Shown one piece after another: positions 15,879 to 24,583 of a stretch of 64,000 nucleotides of DNA. Position 1 is the stretch's first letter, and each line of letters opens with the position of its first letter. The translations under genes and the position numbers were made by a program. Source of the DNA: PWXP01 sp034005525 (lineage in GTDB: Bacteria; Planctomycetota; Planctomycetia; Pirellulales; Thermoguttaceae). The DNA lies in NCBI GenBank assembly GCA_034005525.1, contig JAVEUP010000017.1, forward strand, positions 6,346 to 70,345, given 5' to 3'. Below the pieces are notes generated by a model. That model ran no database searches and was not told the origin of the DNA. It worked only from the letters and a program-made list of their open reading frames with translations.

Positions 15879-16814
15879 ATGAACCATCCACACGGGTGCG
15901 CCGCCGCGGGGCTGAGCAAGTTCCGGCCGCTGGGCACCATACTCGCTTACGACGATTTCGACCGCGGCTGGTGCGGTTGGATCGACCTGATGAACAACTT
16001 CGTGCTCGAAGGCCACCGCCCGCGACCCAGCATTGTCGAAAAGCACCGCTGGGGACCGGTGATGATTTCCAACGCGAACTTTGGCTACGCCGGCACACAC
16101 GGCTCGATGAGTGGGCTGTATTCACTGAAGCTGGCCACCCGCGCCCAGGCGAACCCCTACGAGCAACCACCCGCGCCCGGCGGCATGAGCCACGCCATCA
16201 AGCGGCTCACCACGCCGCCGTTCGACGCGCTGGGCCTGGTGCAGCTCGAAACGTGGTTCGCCTACACGCCCGAGCAGGACCGCATCGGCGTGGGCGAGAA
16301 GGACATTCGCGCCTTCGGCGTGCTGTTCGACGTGCAGGACGAGCAGAGCCGCTATTTCGCTGGCGTGCGATACCTCAACTCGATGAACGGGCAGATGGTT
16401 CGCCGCTGGCAGTTTGCGCAAGCAGCCGCCGTAACGGACCAGCAGTGGGCCTACGACACCAAGGGCGACTGGTGCCGCCGTGGCATCGACCCGCAGTGGT
16501 TCGGCAAGCGCCACGCCGACGGCAGCACCGACGGATTCCAGTGGGTGCCCGGGGGCGAGGAACACCTTTGTTACAATGAATCGGACGACAAGATCAACTG
16601 GTGCTACCTGCGGCTGACCATCGACCTGGCCCGGCGGGAGTACGTGGAATTGCAGTCGGGTCGGAACGTGTACGATTTGCGGGGAATCCGGCCCACGTGG
16701 GCCGACCCGTACAAGGGCATCGACTCGCTGCTGAACCCGGTCGTGTGGATCGAGGCCGATACGGCCCGCCGCGTGTTCCTGTACGTCGATTCCATTGTCA
16801 TCTCAGCCCAATAG
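15879..16814 (+). CDS. Conserved cytoplasmic protein of unknown function, first gene of the regulated operon
   Basis: This 311-residue protein lacks a signal peptide. Its repeated aromatic and strand-like segments ('YDDFDRGWCGWIDLMNNF', 'YSLKLATRA', 'LVQLETWFAYTPEQDRIG', 'WCYLRLTIDLARREY') suggest a concanavalin-like beta-sandwich that may bind carbohydrate. I do not recognise a named enzyme family or catalytic signature with confidence. GAGGAG lies before the ATG. The GntR operator sits just upstream, and a second small unknown gene follows after 12 nt. The context points to handling of a sugar made available by the nearby sialidases. Confidence 0.75.
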   Translation: MNHPHGCAAAGLSKFRPLGTILAYDDFDRGWCGWIDLMNNFVLEGHRPRPSIVEKHRWGPVMISNANFGYAGTHGSMSGLYSLKLATRAQANPYEQPPAPGGMSHAIKRLTTPPFDALGLVQLETWFAYTPEQDRIGVGEKDIRAFGVLFDVQDEQSRYFAGVRYLNSMNGQMVRRWQFAQAAAVTDQQWAYDTKGDWCRRGIDPQWFGKRHADGSTDGFQWVPGGEEHLCYNESDDKINWCYLRLTIDLARREYVELQSGRNVYDLRGIRPTWADPYKGIDSLLNPVVWIEADTARRVFLYVDSIVISAQ

Positions 16815-16826
16815 GAACCCATCGCC

Positions 16827-17162
16827 ATGCGACACTGCATTACCGTGCCCCTGGAGCGGCACAAGGACGTAGGCAACAGTTTCGAGACCGAGCCGTACGA
16901 ATGCGGCTGGGCTTCCGAGGCGATGTTCTTCATTCGCGTGCAGGAGTTGGCCGGCGAGGGCGCCACCCTGACGGCCGCCGTGCAGGTCTCGGCCGACGGC
17001 ATCCACTGGGTCGACGAGGGGACCGCCTTCCTGCCCATCGCATCCGTGGGCGACTCGTTCGTGCGGGTAAAGCACTTCGGCGGCTGGCTTCGGCTGGCGG
17101 GACAAGTGGAAGGCGTCGAGGCCCGGATGAACGTGATGATCCACCTGGTGCTGAAGTCGTAA
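16827..17162 (+). CDS. Small beta-rich conserved protein, unknown function
   Basis: This 111-residue protein is predicted to be all-beta ('LTAAVQVSADGIHWVDEGTAFLP', 'VRVKHFGGWLRLAGQVEG') with no signal peptide, metal motif or recognisable catalytic residues. It begins 12 nt after the preceding gene and ends 23 nt before the transporter fusion, so the three form an operon under the operator at 15829. It could be a binding or assembly partner of the 311-residue protein. I cannot name it. Confidence 0.7.
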   Translation: MRHCITVPLERHKDVGNSFETEPYECGWASEAMFFIRVQELAGEGATLTAAVQVSADGIHWVDEGTAFLPIASVGDSFVRVKHFGGWLRLAGQVEGVEARMNVMIHLVLKS

Positions 17163-17185
17163 GTGAGCGGGGAAAGAGTCGGACG

Positions 17186-19801
17186 ATGGCGTTTGGAGAG
17201 AGGGAAGAGGGGAAAGGGGGAAAAGGGGAAGTGAAAGCAGGCAAAACGAGTTTCGATGACGGGTTGGCAAAGGTCTTTTCCCCTTTTTCCACTTTCCCCT
17301 TTTCCCTCTCTTCCTCTCTTCTTGTTTGCTCGCTTTCCCTTCTTCCGTTGCTTCTGATTTCCGAGATAGCGCAGAGCGAAGCACCGAGCGTCGTCGAAGC
17401 GCCGGAGTGGCTGACGTGGGAGCGGGTGGCCGAGCTGCCTGACGGAGTGCAGCCCGAAACGGTCCGGCTGGCCGAGAGCCGAGGAACCCTGCTCCTGTTC
17501 GGGCAAACGGCCGAGGCGGAACCCGACCACATTTGGGCGCTGCTTCCCGGCGCGTGGGCAGCCGCCGGAGCGGTTCCCGATGGTGTGTGGGGCGCGACCG
17601 TGGTCTCGATTCCCGAAGCCGTCCTGTTCCTGGGCGGGCAGACGGCCGATGGCCCAAGCGACCGAGTCTTTCGGATTCGCTGGCAGGCCGATGTCCAGCA
17701 GACACAAATCGAAACCGGGTTGCCGCGGTTGCCGGTTCCATGCCGGGGCGCGGCGGGAGCCAACATCGGCACTGAGGTGTACGTGGCGGGGGGACTGTCC
17801 CAATTTTCGCGGCACAGCGGGCACGCTACGCAATCGACCGACCATTCCGCCGCGAAAATGGGACTGTCCCCTTTGCCGGCGCCATCGACTTTCTGGGTGC
17901 TCGATCTGGCTGCGGCGCCGGAGGCGCGGCGCTGGGAGCCGCTTCCCGAGGTCCCCGGCCCAGCCCGTTCCAATGCTGCCATGGTGGCCCAAAGCGACGG
18001 CGAGCGGCCAGGCGTGTTCCTGTTCGGCGGGACCGATGCACAGGGACAACCGCTGGCCGACGCGTACCGCTTCGACGTCGCTGGCGGCCGCTGGTACGCG
18101 ATTGCGCTTGTTCCCGGCGAGCCCGCCCTACGGCCCGCCGCCGCCTTGGGACAGGCGCACGTAGCGCTGTTCGGGCAGCCAATGCTCGGCTACCACACCA
18201 TCACCGATACGTGGATACGCCCGGGCGCCGGCGCACCGGCGACGTTTGCCGCGGCGCGGTGGTCGGGCGAACTGGGCGTTGTGGCAGCGGCCCCCGGCGA
18301 GGAAGACAGGCCGGCCGTCTACCGGGCATCGCTCCACCGCGCCCGGCGCCGGCTGGGCGGGCTCGACTTCACGGTCCTGGCCCTCTACCTGGCGGTGCTG
18401 GTGGCCATGGGCTTCTACTTCTCGCGCCGCGAGGGCTCCACGGCGCAGTTCTTCCTGGGCGGGCAGAAGATTCCCTGGTGGGCCGCCGGCTTAAGCCTGC
18501 TGGCCACGCAGGTCAGCTCGATCGGGTTCATGGCCATCCCGGCCAAGAGCTTCGCCACCGACTGGGCCTACTTCGCCGGCGTGTTCACGTGGTTCCTGGT
18601 CGTACCGGTGGTTACCGCGGTGTACATTCCGCTGTTCCGCCGGCTCAACGTGACCAGTGCGTACGAGTATCTCGAGTCGCGGTTCAACCTGCCGGTGCGG
18701 CTGTTCGGTTCGGCTGCGTACAGCTTCATGCAGCTTGGCCGCATGGCCGTCGTGCTGTACCTGCCTGCCCTGGCCCTGGCCGCGGTGACGGGGCTGGACC
18801 ACCGGGCGTGCATTGTGACCATGGGCGTGCTGTGTACGGTGTACACGGTGGCCGGCGGCATCGAAGCGGTGGTGTGGACCGACGTGCTCCAGGCGGTCGT
18901 GCTGGTGGGCGGGGCCGTGCTGTGCGTGGCAGTGGTCCTCGCTGGTATTGACGGCGGGCCGGCGCGGTTTATCGAAGTGGCCGCGGCCGACAACAAGTTC
19001 TCCTTCGGCCCGCTTTATGCCGACGTCGCCGCCGCCTCCCTGTGGGTAATTGTGCTGGGGAATCTCTTCACCCGGCTGGCAGGGCTCACATCCGACCAGG
19101 CCATCGTACAGCGTTACATGACCACGCCCGACACGCGGCAGTCGGTGCGGGCATTGTGGGCCGACGTGGCCGTATCGATCCCCTGGGCGGTGATCGCCTT
19201 TTCCTTCGGCACGGCCTTGTACGTATTCTACAAGCTGCACCCGGAGCGGCTCAGTCCCGCGGTCGACCTGGACGGGCTGGTGCCGCTGTTCGTGGCGCAA
19301 CAGTTGCCGGCGGGCGTTTCGGGGCTGATTATCGCGGCGATTTTCGCCGCGGCGATGAGCAGCCTCGATAGTTCCATGCATAGCACGGCCACGGTTTGGG
19401 TGACCGACTTCTATGCGCGGTTCCGTCCCCGCTCCTCAGACCACTCCCGCCTGCGGTTGGCGCGGTTGCTGACCGTTGTGCTGGGTGCGTTCGGCACGCT
19501 CACGGCGCTGGCCCTGGCACAGACCGGCATTCATTCGTTATGGGACCTGTTCCAGGGGATTGTGGGACTGTTCGCCGGCGGCCTGGCGGGGTTGTTCGTG
19601 CTGGGCCTCTTTACCCGGCGAACGAACGGAGCGAGCGCACTGTTAGGCGCCGTGGCCAGCGCCGGCCTGCTTTACCTGGCCCGCCCGCACGTCCACTTCT
19701 TCCTTTATCCGGTGGTAGGCATGACCGGATGCGTCGTGATCGGCTACCTGGGCAGCTTCCTCTTCCCGGGCCGGCCGAAAGTGGATGTCATGACAGCATA
19801 A
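17186..19801 (+). CDS. Kelch-propeller / sodium:solute symporter fusion
   Basis: This 871-residue protein has a hydrophobic export signal (residues 40-60, 'CSLSLLPLLLISEIAQS') after an odd charged start. A Kelch beta-propeller (about 70-385) resembles NanM-type N-acetylneuraminate mutarotases ('VFLFGGTDAQGQPLADAYRFDVAGGRW'). A complete sodium:solute symporter (about 390-871) follows, with 13-14 membrane helices and 'AAIFAAAMSSLDSSMHS' in its usual place. It probably converts a periplasmic sugar acid to its transported anomer and imports it with Na+. Both the N-terminal 45 residues and residues 202-229 are encoded by palindromic repeats. The frame is open upstream, but the ATG at 17186 fits the operon spacing. 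Sialic acid as substrate is inferred. Confidence 0.85.
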   Translation: MAFGEREEGKGGKGEVKAGKTSFDDGLAKVFSPFSTFPFSLSSSLLVCSLSLLPLLLISEIAQSEAPSVVEAPEWLTWERVAELPDGVQPETVRLAESRGTLLLFGQTAEAEPDHIWALLPGAWAAAGAVPDGVWGATVVSIPEAVLFLGGQTADGPSDRVFRIRWQADVQQTQIETGLPRLPVPCRGAAGANIGTEVYVAGGLSQFSRHSGHATQSTDHSAAKMGLSPLPAPSTFWVLDLAAAPEARRWEPLPEVPGPARSNAAMVAQSDGERPGVFLFGGTDAQGQPLADAYRFDVAGGRWYAIALVPGEPALRPAAALGQAHVALFGQPMLGYHTITDTWIRPGAGAPATFAAARWSGELGVVAAAPGEEDRPAVYRASLHRARRRLGGLDFTVLALYLAVLVAMGFYFSRREGSTAQFFLGGQKIPWWAAGLSLLATQVSSIGFMAIPAKSFATDWAYFAGVFTWFLVVPVVTAVYIPLFRRLNVTSAYEYLESRFNLPVRLFGSAAYSFMQLGRMAVVLYLPALALAAVTGLDHRACIVTMGVLCTVYTVAGGIEAVVWTDVLQAVVLVGGAVLCVAVVLAGIDGGPARFIEVAAADNKFSFGPLYADVAAASLWVIVLGNLFTRLAGLTSDQAIVQRYMTTPDTRQSVRALWADVAVSIPWAVIAFSFGTALYVFYKLHPERLSPAVDLDGLVPLFVAQQLPAGVSGLIIAAIFAAAMSSLDSSMHSTATVWVTDFYARFRPRSSDHSRLRLARLLTVVLGAFGTLTALALAQTGIHSLWDLFQGIVGLFAGGLAGLFVLGLFTRRTNGASALLGAVASAGLLYLARPHVHFFLYPVVGMTGCVVIGYLGSFLFPGRPKVDVMTA
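17198..17312. repeat. Long purine/pyrimidine inverted repeat inside the symporter gene (family I)
   Basis: The left arm 17198-17236 (AGAGGGAAGAGGGGAAAGGG...) pairs with the right arm 17272-17312 (...TTCCCCTTTTCCCTCTCTTC) with a few mismatches, around a loop of about 35 nt. It encodes the extreme N-terminus and the start of the signal sequence of the Kelch-symporter protein. Confidence 0.7.
17790..17871. repeat. 82-bp palindromic element (family A) inserted in frame in the Kelch domain
   Basis: Its ends are GGGGACTGTCCCAATTTTCG and its complement CGAAAATGGGACTGTCCCC (final bases). It shares ends and length with the copy at 60250-60333. It adds residues 202-229 ('LSQFSRHSGHATQ...KMGLSPLP') between 'VYVAGG' and 'STFWVLDL', which are otherwise adjacent parts of a Kelch blade. 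Confidence 0.85.
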
Positions 19802-19813
19802 GCGAGTTGGCTT

Positions 19814-19994
19814 GCCCGGATTATTCACATGCGTAGGGTGGGTCAAGGTCGCGTGGGTCATTGGTGGGTCTGCACAAGCCGCAACCAAGCTAATTCACAG
19901 CCCGCGACCTAGAAGCACACCGGAAACAGCGACCGATGACCAACCAAAGAAGCGGCTTGTTTGACCCACCCTACCTATCGTGAATGATCCGGGC
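19814..19994. repeat. 181-bp MITE-like element (family J) filling a convergent gap
   Basis: The terminal inverted repeats are GCCCGGATTATTCA and TGAATGATCCGGGC, followed inwards by GTAGGGTGGGTCAA and TTGACCCACCCTAC. A 177-bp relative lies at 62697-62873. It occupies the whole space between the symporter stop and the ketosynthase stop codon, which lies at its edge. It may act as a two-way terminator. Confidence 0.8.
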
Positions 19995-21310
19995 TAGACG
20001 TACCTTCGGATCATTAGGGCGCTGGCTTGTCCCTGAGGCGTAACACTCAGGTTCACGAAACATTCGCCTGGCGGCACCCCATTGCCGGCGACGGCGGCGA
20101 CGGGGCACTCGGGGTCCTTCGTTTCGAGGTTGAGAATGGGGAAGAGCGTCCCGTGGCGGATAGTCATCACGCTGGCAATCAACTCGACCAGCCCGCCACC
20201 TGCGCCGAGGTTTCCAATATGGCCTTTTGCAGTGGTAACGGGCACACTGGCCACCTCGTCTTCCAGGACGTCACAAATGGCGCGGGCTTCGTCGCTGTCG
20301 GACTTCCGCGTAGCGAGTCCGTGGGCATGGATGTGCCCGAGGTCGCCCGGCTCGATACGAGCGATATCGAGTACTTTCCGCAGGACGTTGGAAAGGGCGC
20401 GTCGGCAATCAGCCACGCGTTGGGGCCCGGTCGCCATGCTGGACGCCCCGGCGACTACTTCGGCATAAATAGTCGCGCCCCGGGCCTCGGCGGCCGCGGC
20501 TTCTTCAAGCAACACAGCCCCGGCGCCCTCGCCGGGCACCATGCCCGTCCGATCGCGGTCGAACGGCCGACTGGCACGTTCGGGGGGGGCAGAGCCGGGG
20601 CATGCTATCTCCTCCTGCTGCATCGCGTGGATGATTTTCATCGGATGGATTCGGGTGCCGGTGGCGCCGGCAAGGACGATATCGGCATGGCCGCGGCGGA
20701 TCACCTCCATTGCTTCCCAAACGGCGAGATTCGCGGCTGCCTCGCGCATGGTCAAAGAATTGTTGGCCCCGCGAAAGTCGTTGAAGATGGCCAAATGGCT
20801 GGCCGGCATGTTGGGCAGGTACTTCAGCAGCCACAGGGGCGACATCTTGCCGAGTCCCTCGCTTCCCCAGTTTCCGAACTTGAACCGGCCGGAACCATCG
20901 CGACACTGCACGATGCCCTCGCGAAACTCGTCAGGCTCGCTGAGCATGTAATCGGTGCCGAACGCAACACCGGAACGTTCCGGGTCGTGCTGTCCAATTC
21001 GAATTCCCGCGTCGCTCAGTGCCAATTGGGCAGCGGCAATTCCCGCTTGGGTCTCGCGACACATGAGCTTGAGGCCCTTACGGATTTGCTTGGTCTGCTC
21101 TTTTTCCAGAGGCCCGAAGTCGTCGATCTTGCCGCGAAAATCACTTGCCTCGGCCACGCACTGCACTGTGGCGTTGCCGGGCAGGGGCGTCGAGGGGACC
21201 GTCACCCCGCTGCGCCCATCGACCAGCGCCTGCCACAGAGCCTCCTTGGTGTTCCCAAGTGGCGAGATCAATCCCATTCCGGAGATTACTACGCGTCGTG
21301 TTGCATTCAT
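19994..21310 (-). CDS. Beta-ketoacyl-ACP synthase homologue with Cys replaced by Glu
   Basis: This 438-residue protein has the full KAS I/II thiolase fold. Both catalytic histidines are kept (H330 in HAHGLAT, H364 in KGHIGN). The nucleophile position reads GANNSLTMRE instead of GPxxSISTAC, so residue 190 is Glu and not Cys. It cannot form the acyl-enzyme of a condensing synthase. By analogy with chain-length factors and KSQ decarboxylases, it could be a partner subunit or a malonyl-ACP decarboxylase. I recall related planctomycetal proteins with the same change. No ACP, ketoreductase or second ketosynthase lies in the window. The ends of the protein are intact and it is not a pseudogene. Confidence 0.85.
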   Translation of the reverse strand: MNATRRVVISGMGLISPLGNTKEALWQALVDGRSGVTVPSTPLPGNATVQCVAEASDFRGKIDDFGPLEKEQTKQIRKGLKLMCRETQAGIAAAQLALSDAGIRIGQHDPERSGVAFGTDYMLSEPDEFREGIVQCRDGSGRFKFGNWGSEGLGKMSPLWLLKYLPNMPASHLAIFNDFRGANNSLTMREAAANLAVWEAMEVIRRGHADIVLAGATGTRIHPMKIIHAMQQEEIACPGSAPPERASRPFDRDRTGMVPGEGAGAVLLEEAAAAEARGATIYAEVVAGASSMATGPQRVADCRRALSNVLRKVLDIARIEPGDLGHIHAHGLATRKSDSDEARAICDVLEDEVASVPVTTAKGHIGNLGAGGGLVELIASVMTIRHGTLFPILNLETKDPECPVAAVAGNGVPPGECFVNLSVTPQGQASALMIRRYV

Positions 21311-21559
21311 GAATGTGCCAAATCGCTCTAAGGGACCACTAACCCAGATTCTAGCTTCCTGAACGAGTTGCGTCGAGCGGCGCAGACATTGGTTTGCAGT
21401 AGGGTCCTCCGGTGGCCGGGCGGCATGTTTTGTACCAAAAGAAGGGTGCGGCGAGCATTGCTCGGAGCCTGGCCCCGGGTGCTACGTGCCAGCTGCGCCC
21501 GGCGTCCCTCAGAACGTGCCGCCCATCGGTCAATGGCTGCCGATCGGGCCACTCCCCAG

Positions 21560-22807
21560 CTATCGGTAACCGGTGCCCGCCGCGTCCAGTGGCGCTCGGT
21601 TTGCCGTAGGCACCATCGGTCCTTTCGCCTCGATCAATACGAGGAGTTCCGCTCGCGGGGGGCTCTTCGGAAGCGGGAGCGGAATACCCGGCACAAGCTG
21701 CATGGCTTTGGCATCGATCGGCACCGGCAAGGGCACCACGCCCATGCCCACCAACAATGCCTGTCCGACGGGCCATCGGAACCGCTCGTGAAAGCGGAAG
21801 TGCGTCACCTGCGGGACCTCGATGGGCGTTCGCTGGCGCGGCGCCGTTGCGGTCGGGGCCTCCAACTCGACGGGAATCATCTTCTCCACCTGGTCGATGT
21901 TGCACTTGATGACCCCGTCGATCAACTGCCGGTCGCTTGTCAACAGGGGGCCGAACTCGAGAATGAATCCTTCATCGACGGCACCCGACTGGGGCTCGAA
22001 TCCCTGCCATACATCGGGGCGCAGCAGCACATCGCGGACGTAAGGGCGCGACCGCATGGCGGAGACCACGGTCGATTGCCCGTTGGCCACTTGAAGCAGC
22101 GGCGAGGTGTGCTCCCGATAGTCGGTGCGCCGCTGCAATTCGGCCAGCAGCACGGCGGCGTCTTCCTTCTGGAGAAGCCACGCGCCAACGCCGGGCGTCT
22201 GCACCGTCACCGGTCGCAAGAGCCGCTGCACTCGCATGCGCCAACCCGGATGGTCAACCGTGATCACGCGGAGTGAGAATTGCCACGTTTCGGCCTCGCT
22301 TCGGACGAAGCGGTCGACCAGATCGGCAACAACCTGCTGCATTTCCGGCGTGTGATAGACGCGCAATGTGCGTGGCGTGGCACTGAGGATACCCAACGGT
22401 TCACCGTGCCATGCCTCGTAACCGGTCTCGCGGAGGATCCAGTCGACCAGTGCCTGTTCAGGCCGTTGCGTGGTCGCCACGCGCACGGTGTACGACGCGA
22501 TGTCGTATTCGCGCCATACCTGCCCGTGTTCATTCGGCAACGTCCCGCTGCCCCTGCTCACTTCACCCGTCGCCGACCGGGGCGTTGATCCGGTATTCGG
22601 AACCGCCCCGCCCGAACCGGTTGAAGCGGGCCTCACACGCGTATCGGCGGCATGCATGATTTCCGTTGCAGGACCCCTTGCGGCCGTTCCATCGACAGGG
22701 CGCCAGTCTAATACCCCGCGACCAGCCTGCTCAGCCGGTTGCTGAGCACGAGCGGGACACGCCAAGACCAGCGACAGAATAAACGTCACACACCATTTGG
22801 CCGACAT
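21560..22807 (-). CDS. Exported protein with a secretin N-domain-like segment
   Basis: This 415-residue protein has a signal peptide (residues 1-22, 'ILSLVLACPARAQQ') and AAGGAGG before the ATG. After a low-complexity linker comes a stretch like the ring-building N-domains of secretins ('ALVDWILRETGYEAWHGEPL', 'LRVYHTPEMQQVVADLVDRF'). The C-terminal half is beta-rich and ends without a transmembrane segment. A secretin pore domain is absent. It may be an envelope or pilus-related accessory protein typical of planctomycetes. I cannot give a firmer function. The frame is open for 84 codons upstream, which I regard as non-coding. Confidence 0.7.
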   Translation of the reverse strand: MSAKWCVTFILSLVLACPARAQQPAEQAGRGVLDWRPVDGTAARGPATEIMHAADTRVRPASTGSGGAVPNTGSTPRSATGEVSRGSGTLPNEHGQVWREYDIASYTVRVATTQRPEQALVDWILRETGYEAWHGEPLGILSATPRTLRVYHTPEMQQVVADLVDRFVRSEAETWQFSLRVITVDHPGWRMRVQRLLRPVTVQTPGVGAWLLQKEDAAVLLAELQRRTDYREHTSPLLQVANGQSTVVSAMRSRPYVRDVLLRPDVWQGFEPQSGAVDEGFILEFGPLLTSDRQLIDGVIKCNIDQVEKMIPVELEAPTATAPRQRTPIEVPQVTHFRFHERFRWPVGQALLVGMGVVPLPVPIDAKAMQLVPGIPLPLPKSPPRAELLVLIEAKGPMVPTANRAPLDAAGTGYR

Positions 22808-23180
22808 GCTTCTGCCTCCTTGCGGAAGGGTCGGGACACAGTACTCCCAAAGTGGAGAAGTTGCGGGAGTATACGATATGGGCGAAATCGGGACAATAGA
22901 CATGTTTATACGAGATTCGATCCGGGTGATTGGCAGATGCACGTAAGGAGCGTGCATCAAGCATTTTGACGCGGACTTTCCGGCTCCAGAAAAATAGCAA
23001 CTCTGCGCAGCTTGGGGTGTTTCCGGTTTACTTTCCGCCCTGGAGAACTGGGACTGCACCCGCCCATTCAGGTTGGCCGAATGCCTATTAAGAGATGCGC
23101 GGCGATGCCGGGTCGCTTGACAAGCTCGGCCTCGGGTCGGGAACCTGTCGTGCTGCGTACTATCGGGTCAGGAGACGATC
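22808..23180. other. Divergent intergenic region
   Basis: It lies between the divergent genes at 22807 and 23181. AT-richer stretches near 22850-22920 could hold promoters for both. I see no gene, repeat family member or clear operator. Confidence 0.5.
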
Positions 23181-24344
23181 GTGTCCTGGAACTGCTCCAG
23201 CCAGTTTCGACGCAGCGGTCAGCGAGACGACCGGCGACGCCTGTTGCTCAGCGAAGAGCTTTGCCGCGGGAGTGGGGGCGGGACGTCTGCACGCGCATGG
23301 TCGGCGAACCAAAAAGACCCGTTTTTGCGGAAATCGCCACATTACGGCGAGGAGGCCCTGACCGAACAGCCGCGAATTACCGACCTGATACCGCGTCGGC
23401 TGCCGGCCTATCTGCTCTTGTTCACGTTGGGTCTGGCGTCGATTGCCGGAATCGAGGGGTTGCACGTGTGGAGGCTCGGCGGCGGGTCCATCACGGCCAT
23501 CGGCGGCTTTGCCGCCTTCGACCTTGCCGGTACCGGCGGGCTGGCGGCCTGGTTTCTGTCGGCCACACTCCTGGCAGCCTCGGTGATTTCGGTCTTGGTA
23601 TATGCCGTGCGGCGTTACCGGACGGACGACTACCGCGGCTATTATCGAATCTGGCTCTGGGCCGCCACGTGCTGGTTGGTAATGAGTATCGACGCGACTG
23701 CCGGGCTGCGCGGCGAAATCAAGGACCTTATGACCCAGATGACCGGCACGGCCCTGCATGGCGACGGAACCCTGTGGTGGGCCGTACCGTACCTGGTTCT
23801 TCTCACCGCACTGGGGTCGCGGCTTGTAATTGACACCTGGCCTGCACGGCTATCGACGGCGGCGCTCTGCACCGCCGGCGCGTGCCTGGCATCGGCTGCG
23901 GTCATGCAGCTTGGATTAGTGGCTCCCGAAAGCGTCGCCGGCAACCCCATGGTTACCAAAGGCGCAGAAATGCTCGGAAGCTGGATGCTCCTTATGGCTG
24001 CCGCATTGCACGCCCGATACGTCGCGCTCGATGCCGAGGGCCTGTTGCCGCTGCCGAAAGCCGACCGGCTTGCCTTGGCCGATGACGAGTTGTCGGCCGA
24101 GTTGGCCGCCAGCGAGAACCGCGAGTGGATTGCCGTCGACTCGCCGCATCAGTCGCCTGCACCCGTCCTCCGGCGCCGCACCGCTGCAAAGCCGAAGCCG
24201 AAGCCGGAACCCGAGTTCGATACGGCTGATGCGGAAGCCTCGATTGGCCGGAAACTGACCAAGCAGGAGAAGAAGGCATTGCGGCAACGGCTCATGCGCG
24301 AACGCCTCCAGCGCGAGCAGTCGCAGCAGCGCAAATGGGCATAA
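23181..24344 (+). CDS. Multi-pass membrane protein of unknown function
   Basis: This 387-residue protein has about five hydrophobic helices between residues 70 and 275 ('AYLLLFTLGLASIAGIEGLHV', 'LSATLLAASVISVLVYAV', 'IWLWAATCWLVMSIDA', and others). A charged cytoplasmic tail follows ('KPKPKPEPEFD', 'LTKQEKKALRQRLMRERLQ'), probably coiled-coil at the end. GTG start 23181 is preceded by CAGGAG. I recall similar proteins only from planctomycetes and know no function. It precedes gltX by 239 nt, which is probably not an operon because of the repeats between them. Confidence 0.75.
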   Translation: MSWNCSSQFRRSGQRDDRRRLLLSEELCRGSGGGTSARAWSANQKDPFLRKSPHYGEEALTEQPRITDLIPRRLPAYLLLFTLGLASIAGIEGLHVWRLGGGSITAIGGFAAFDLAGTGGLAAWFLSATLLAASVISVLVYAVRRYRTDDYRGYYRIWLWAATCWLVMSIDATAGLRGEIKDLMTQMTGTALHGDGTLWWAVPYLVLLTALGSRLVIDTWPARLSTAALCTAGACLASAAVMQLGLVAPESVAGNPMVTKGAEMLGSWMLLMAAALHARYVALDAEGLLPLPKADRLALADDELSAELAASENREWIAVDSPHQSPAPVLRRRTAAKPKPKPEPEFDTADAEASIGRKLTKQEKKALRQRLMRERLQREQSQQRKWA

Positions 24345-24348
24345 GGAG

Positions 24349-24424
24349 AATCGCGAATCTCAGATTCCGAATCTCAAATCTCAAATCACGATTCTGGAAT
24401 CTGGAATCTGGAATCTCAAATCCG
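24349..24424. repeat. Short tandem AATCTnnn repeats
   Basis: A run of near-identical 7-8 bp units (GGAATCT, CAAATCT, GAATCTC) lies between the membrane-protein gene and gltX. I see no coding potential here. Confidence 0.6.
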
Positions 24425-24583
24425 AAACCCTCTCCTCTCGCAGTCTGACACCTGACACCACACACCTAACGTCAGACAGCCCCCTCCACCGGCGTCTGTA
24501 TTGCAGGTATACTCGTCGTCATCACTGCTGATCGTTCCTGAAACCCTTTTTCACCACGACACCAAACCCCTCCTTCCGCGCCC

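Noticed and set aside
16601..17185. Longer N-terminus for the Kelch-symporter fusion
   Set aside because: It would overlap the two preceding genes in another frame with Arg/Gly-rich sequence; the ATG at 17186 fits operon spacing.
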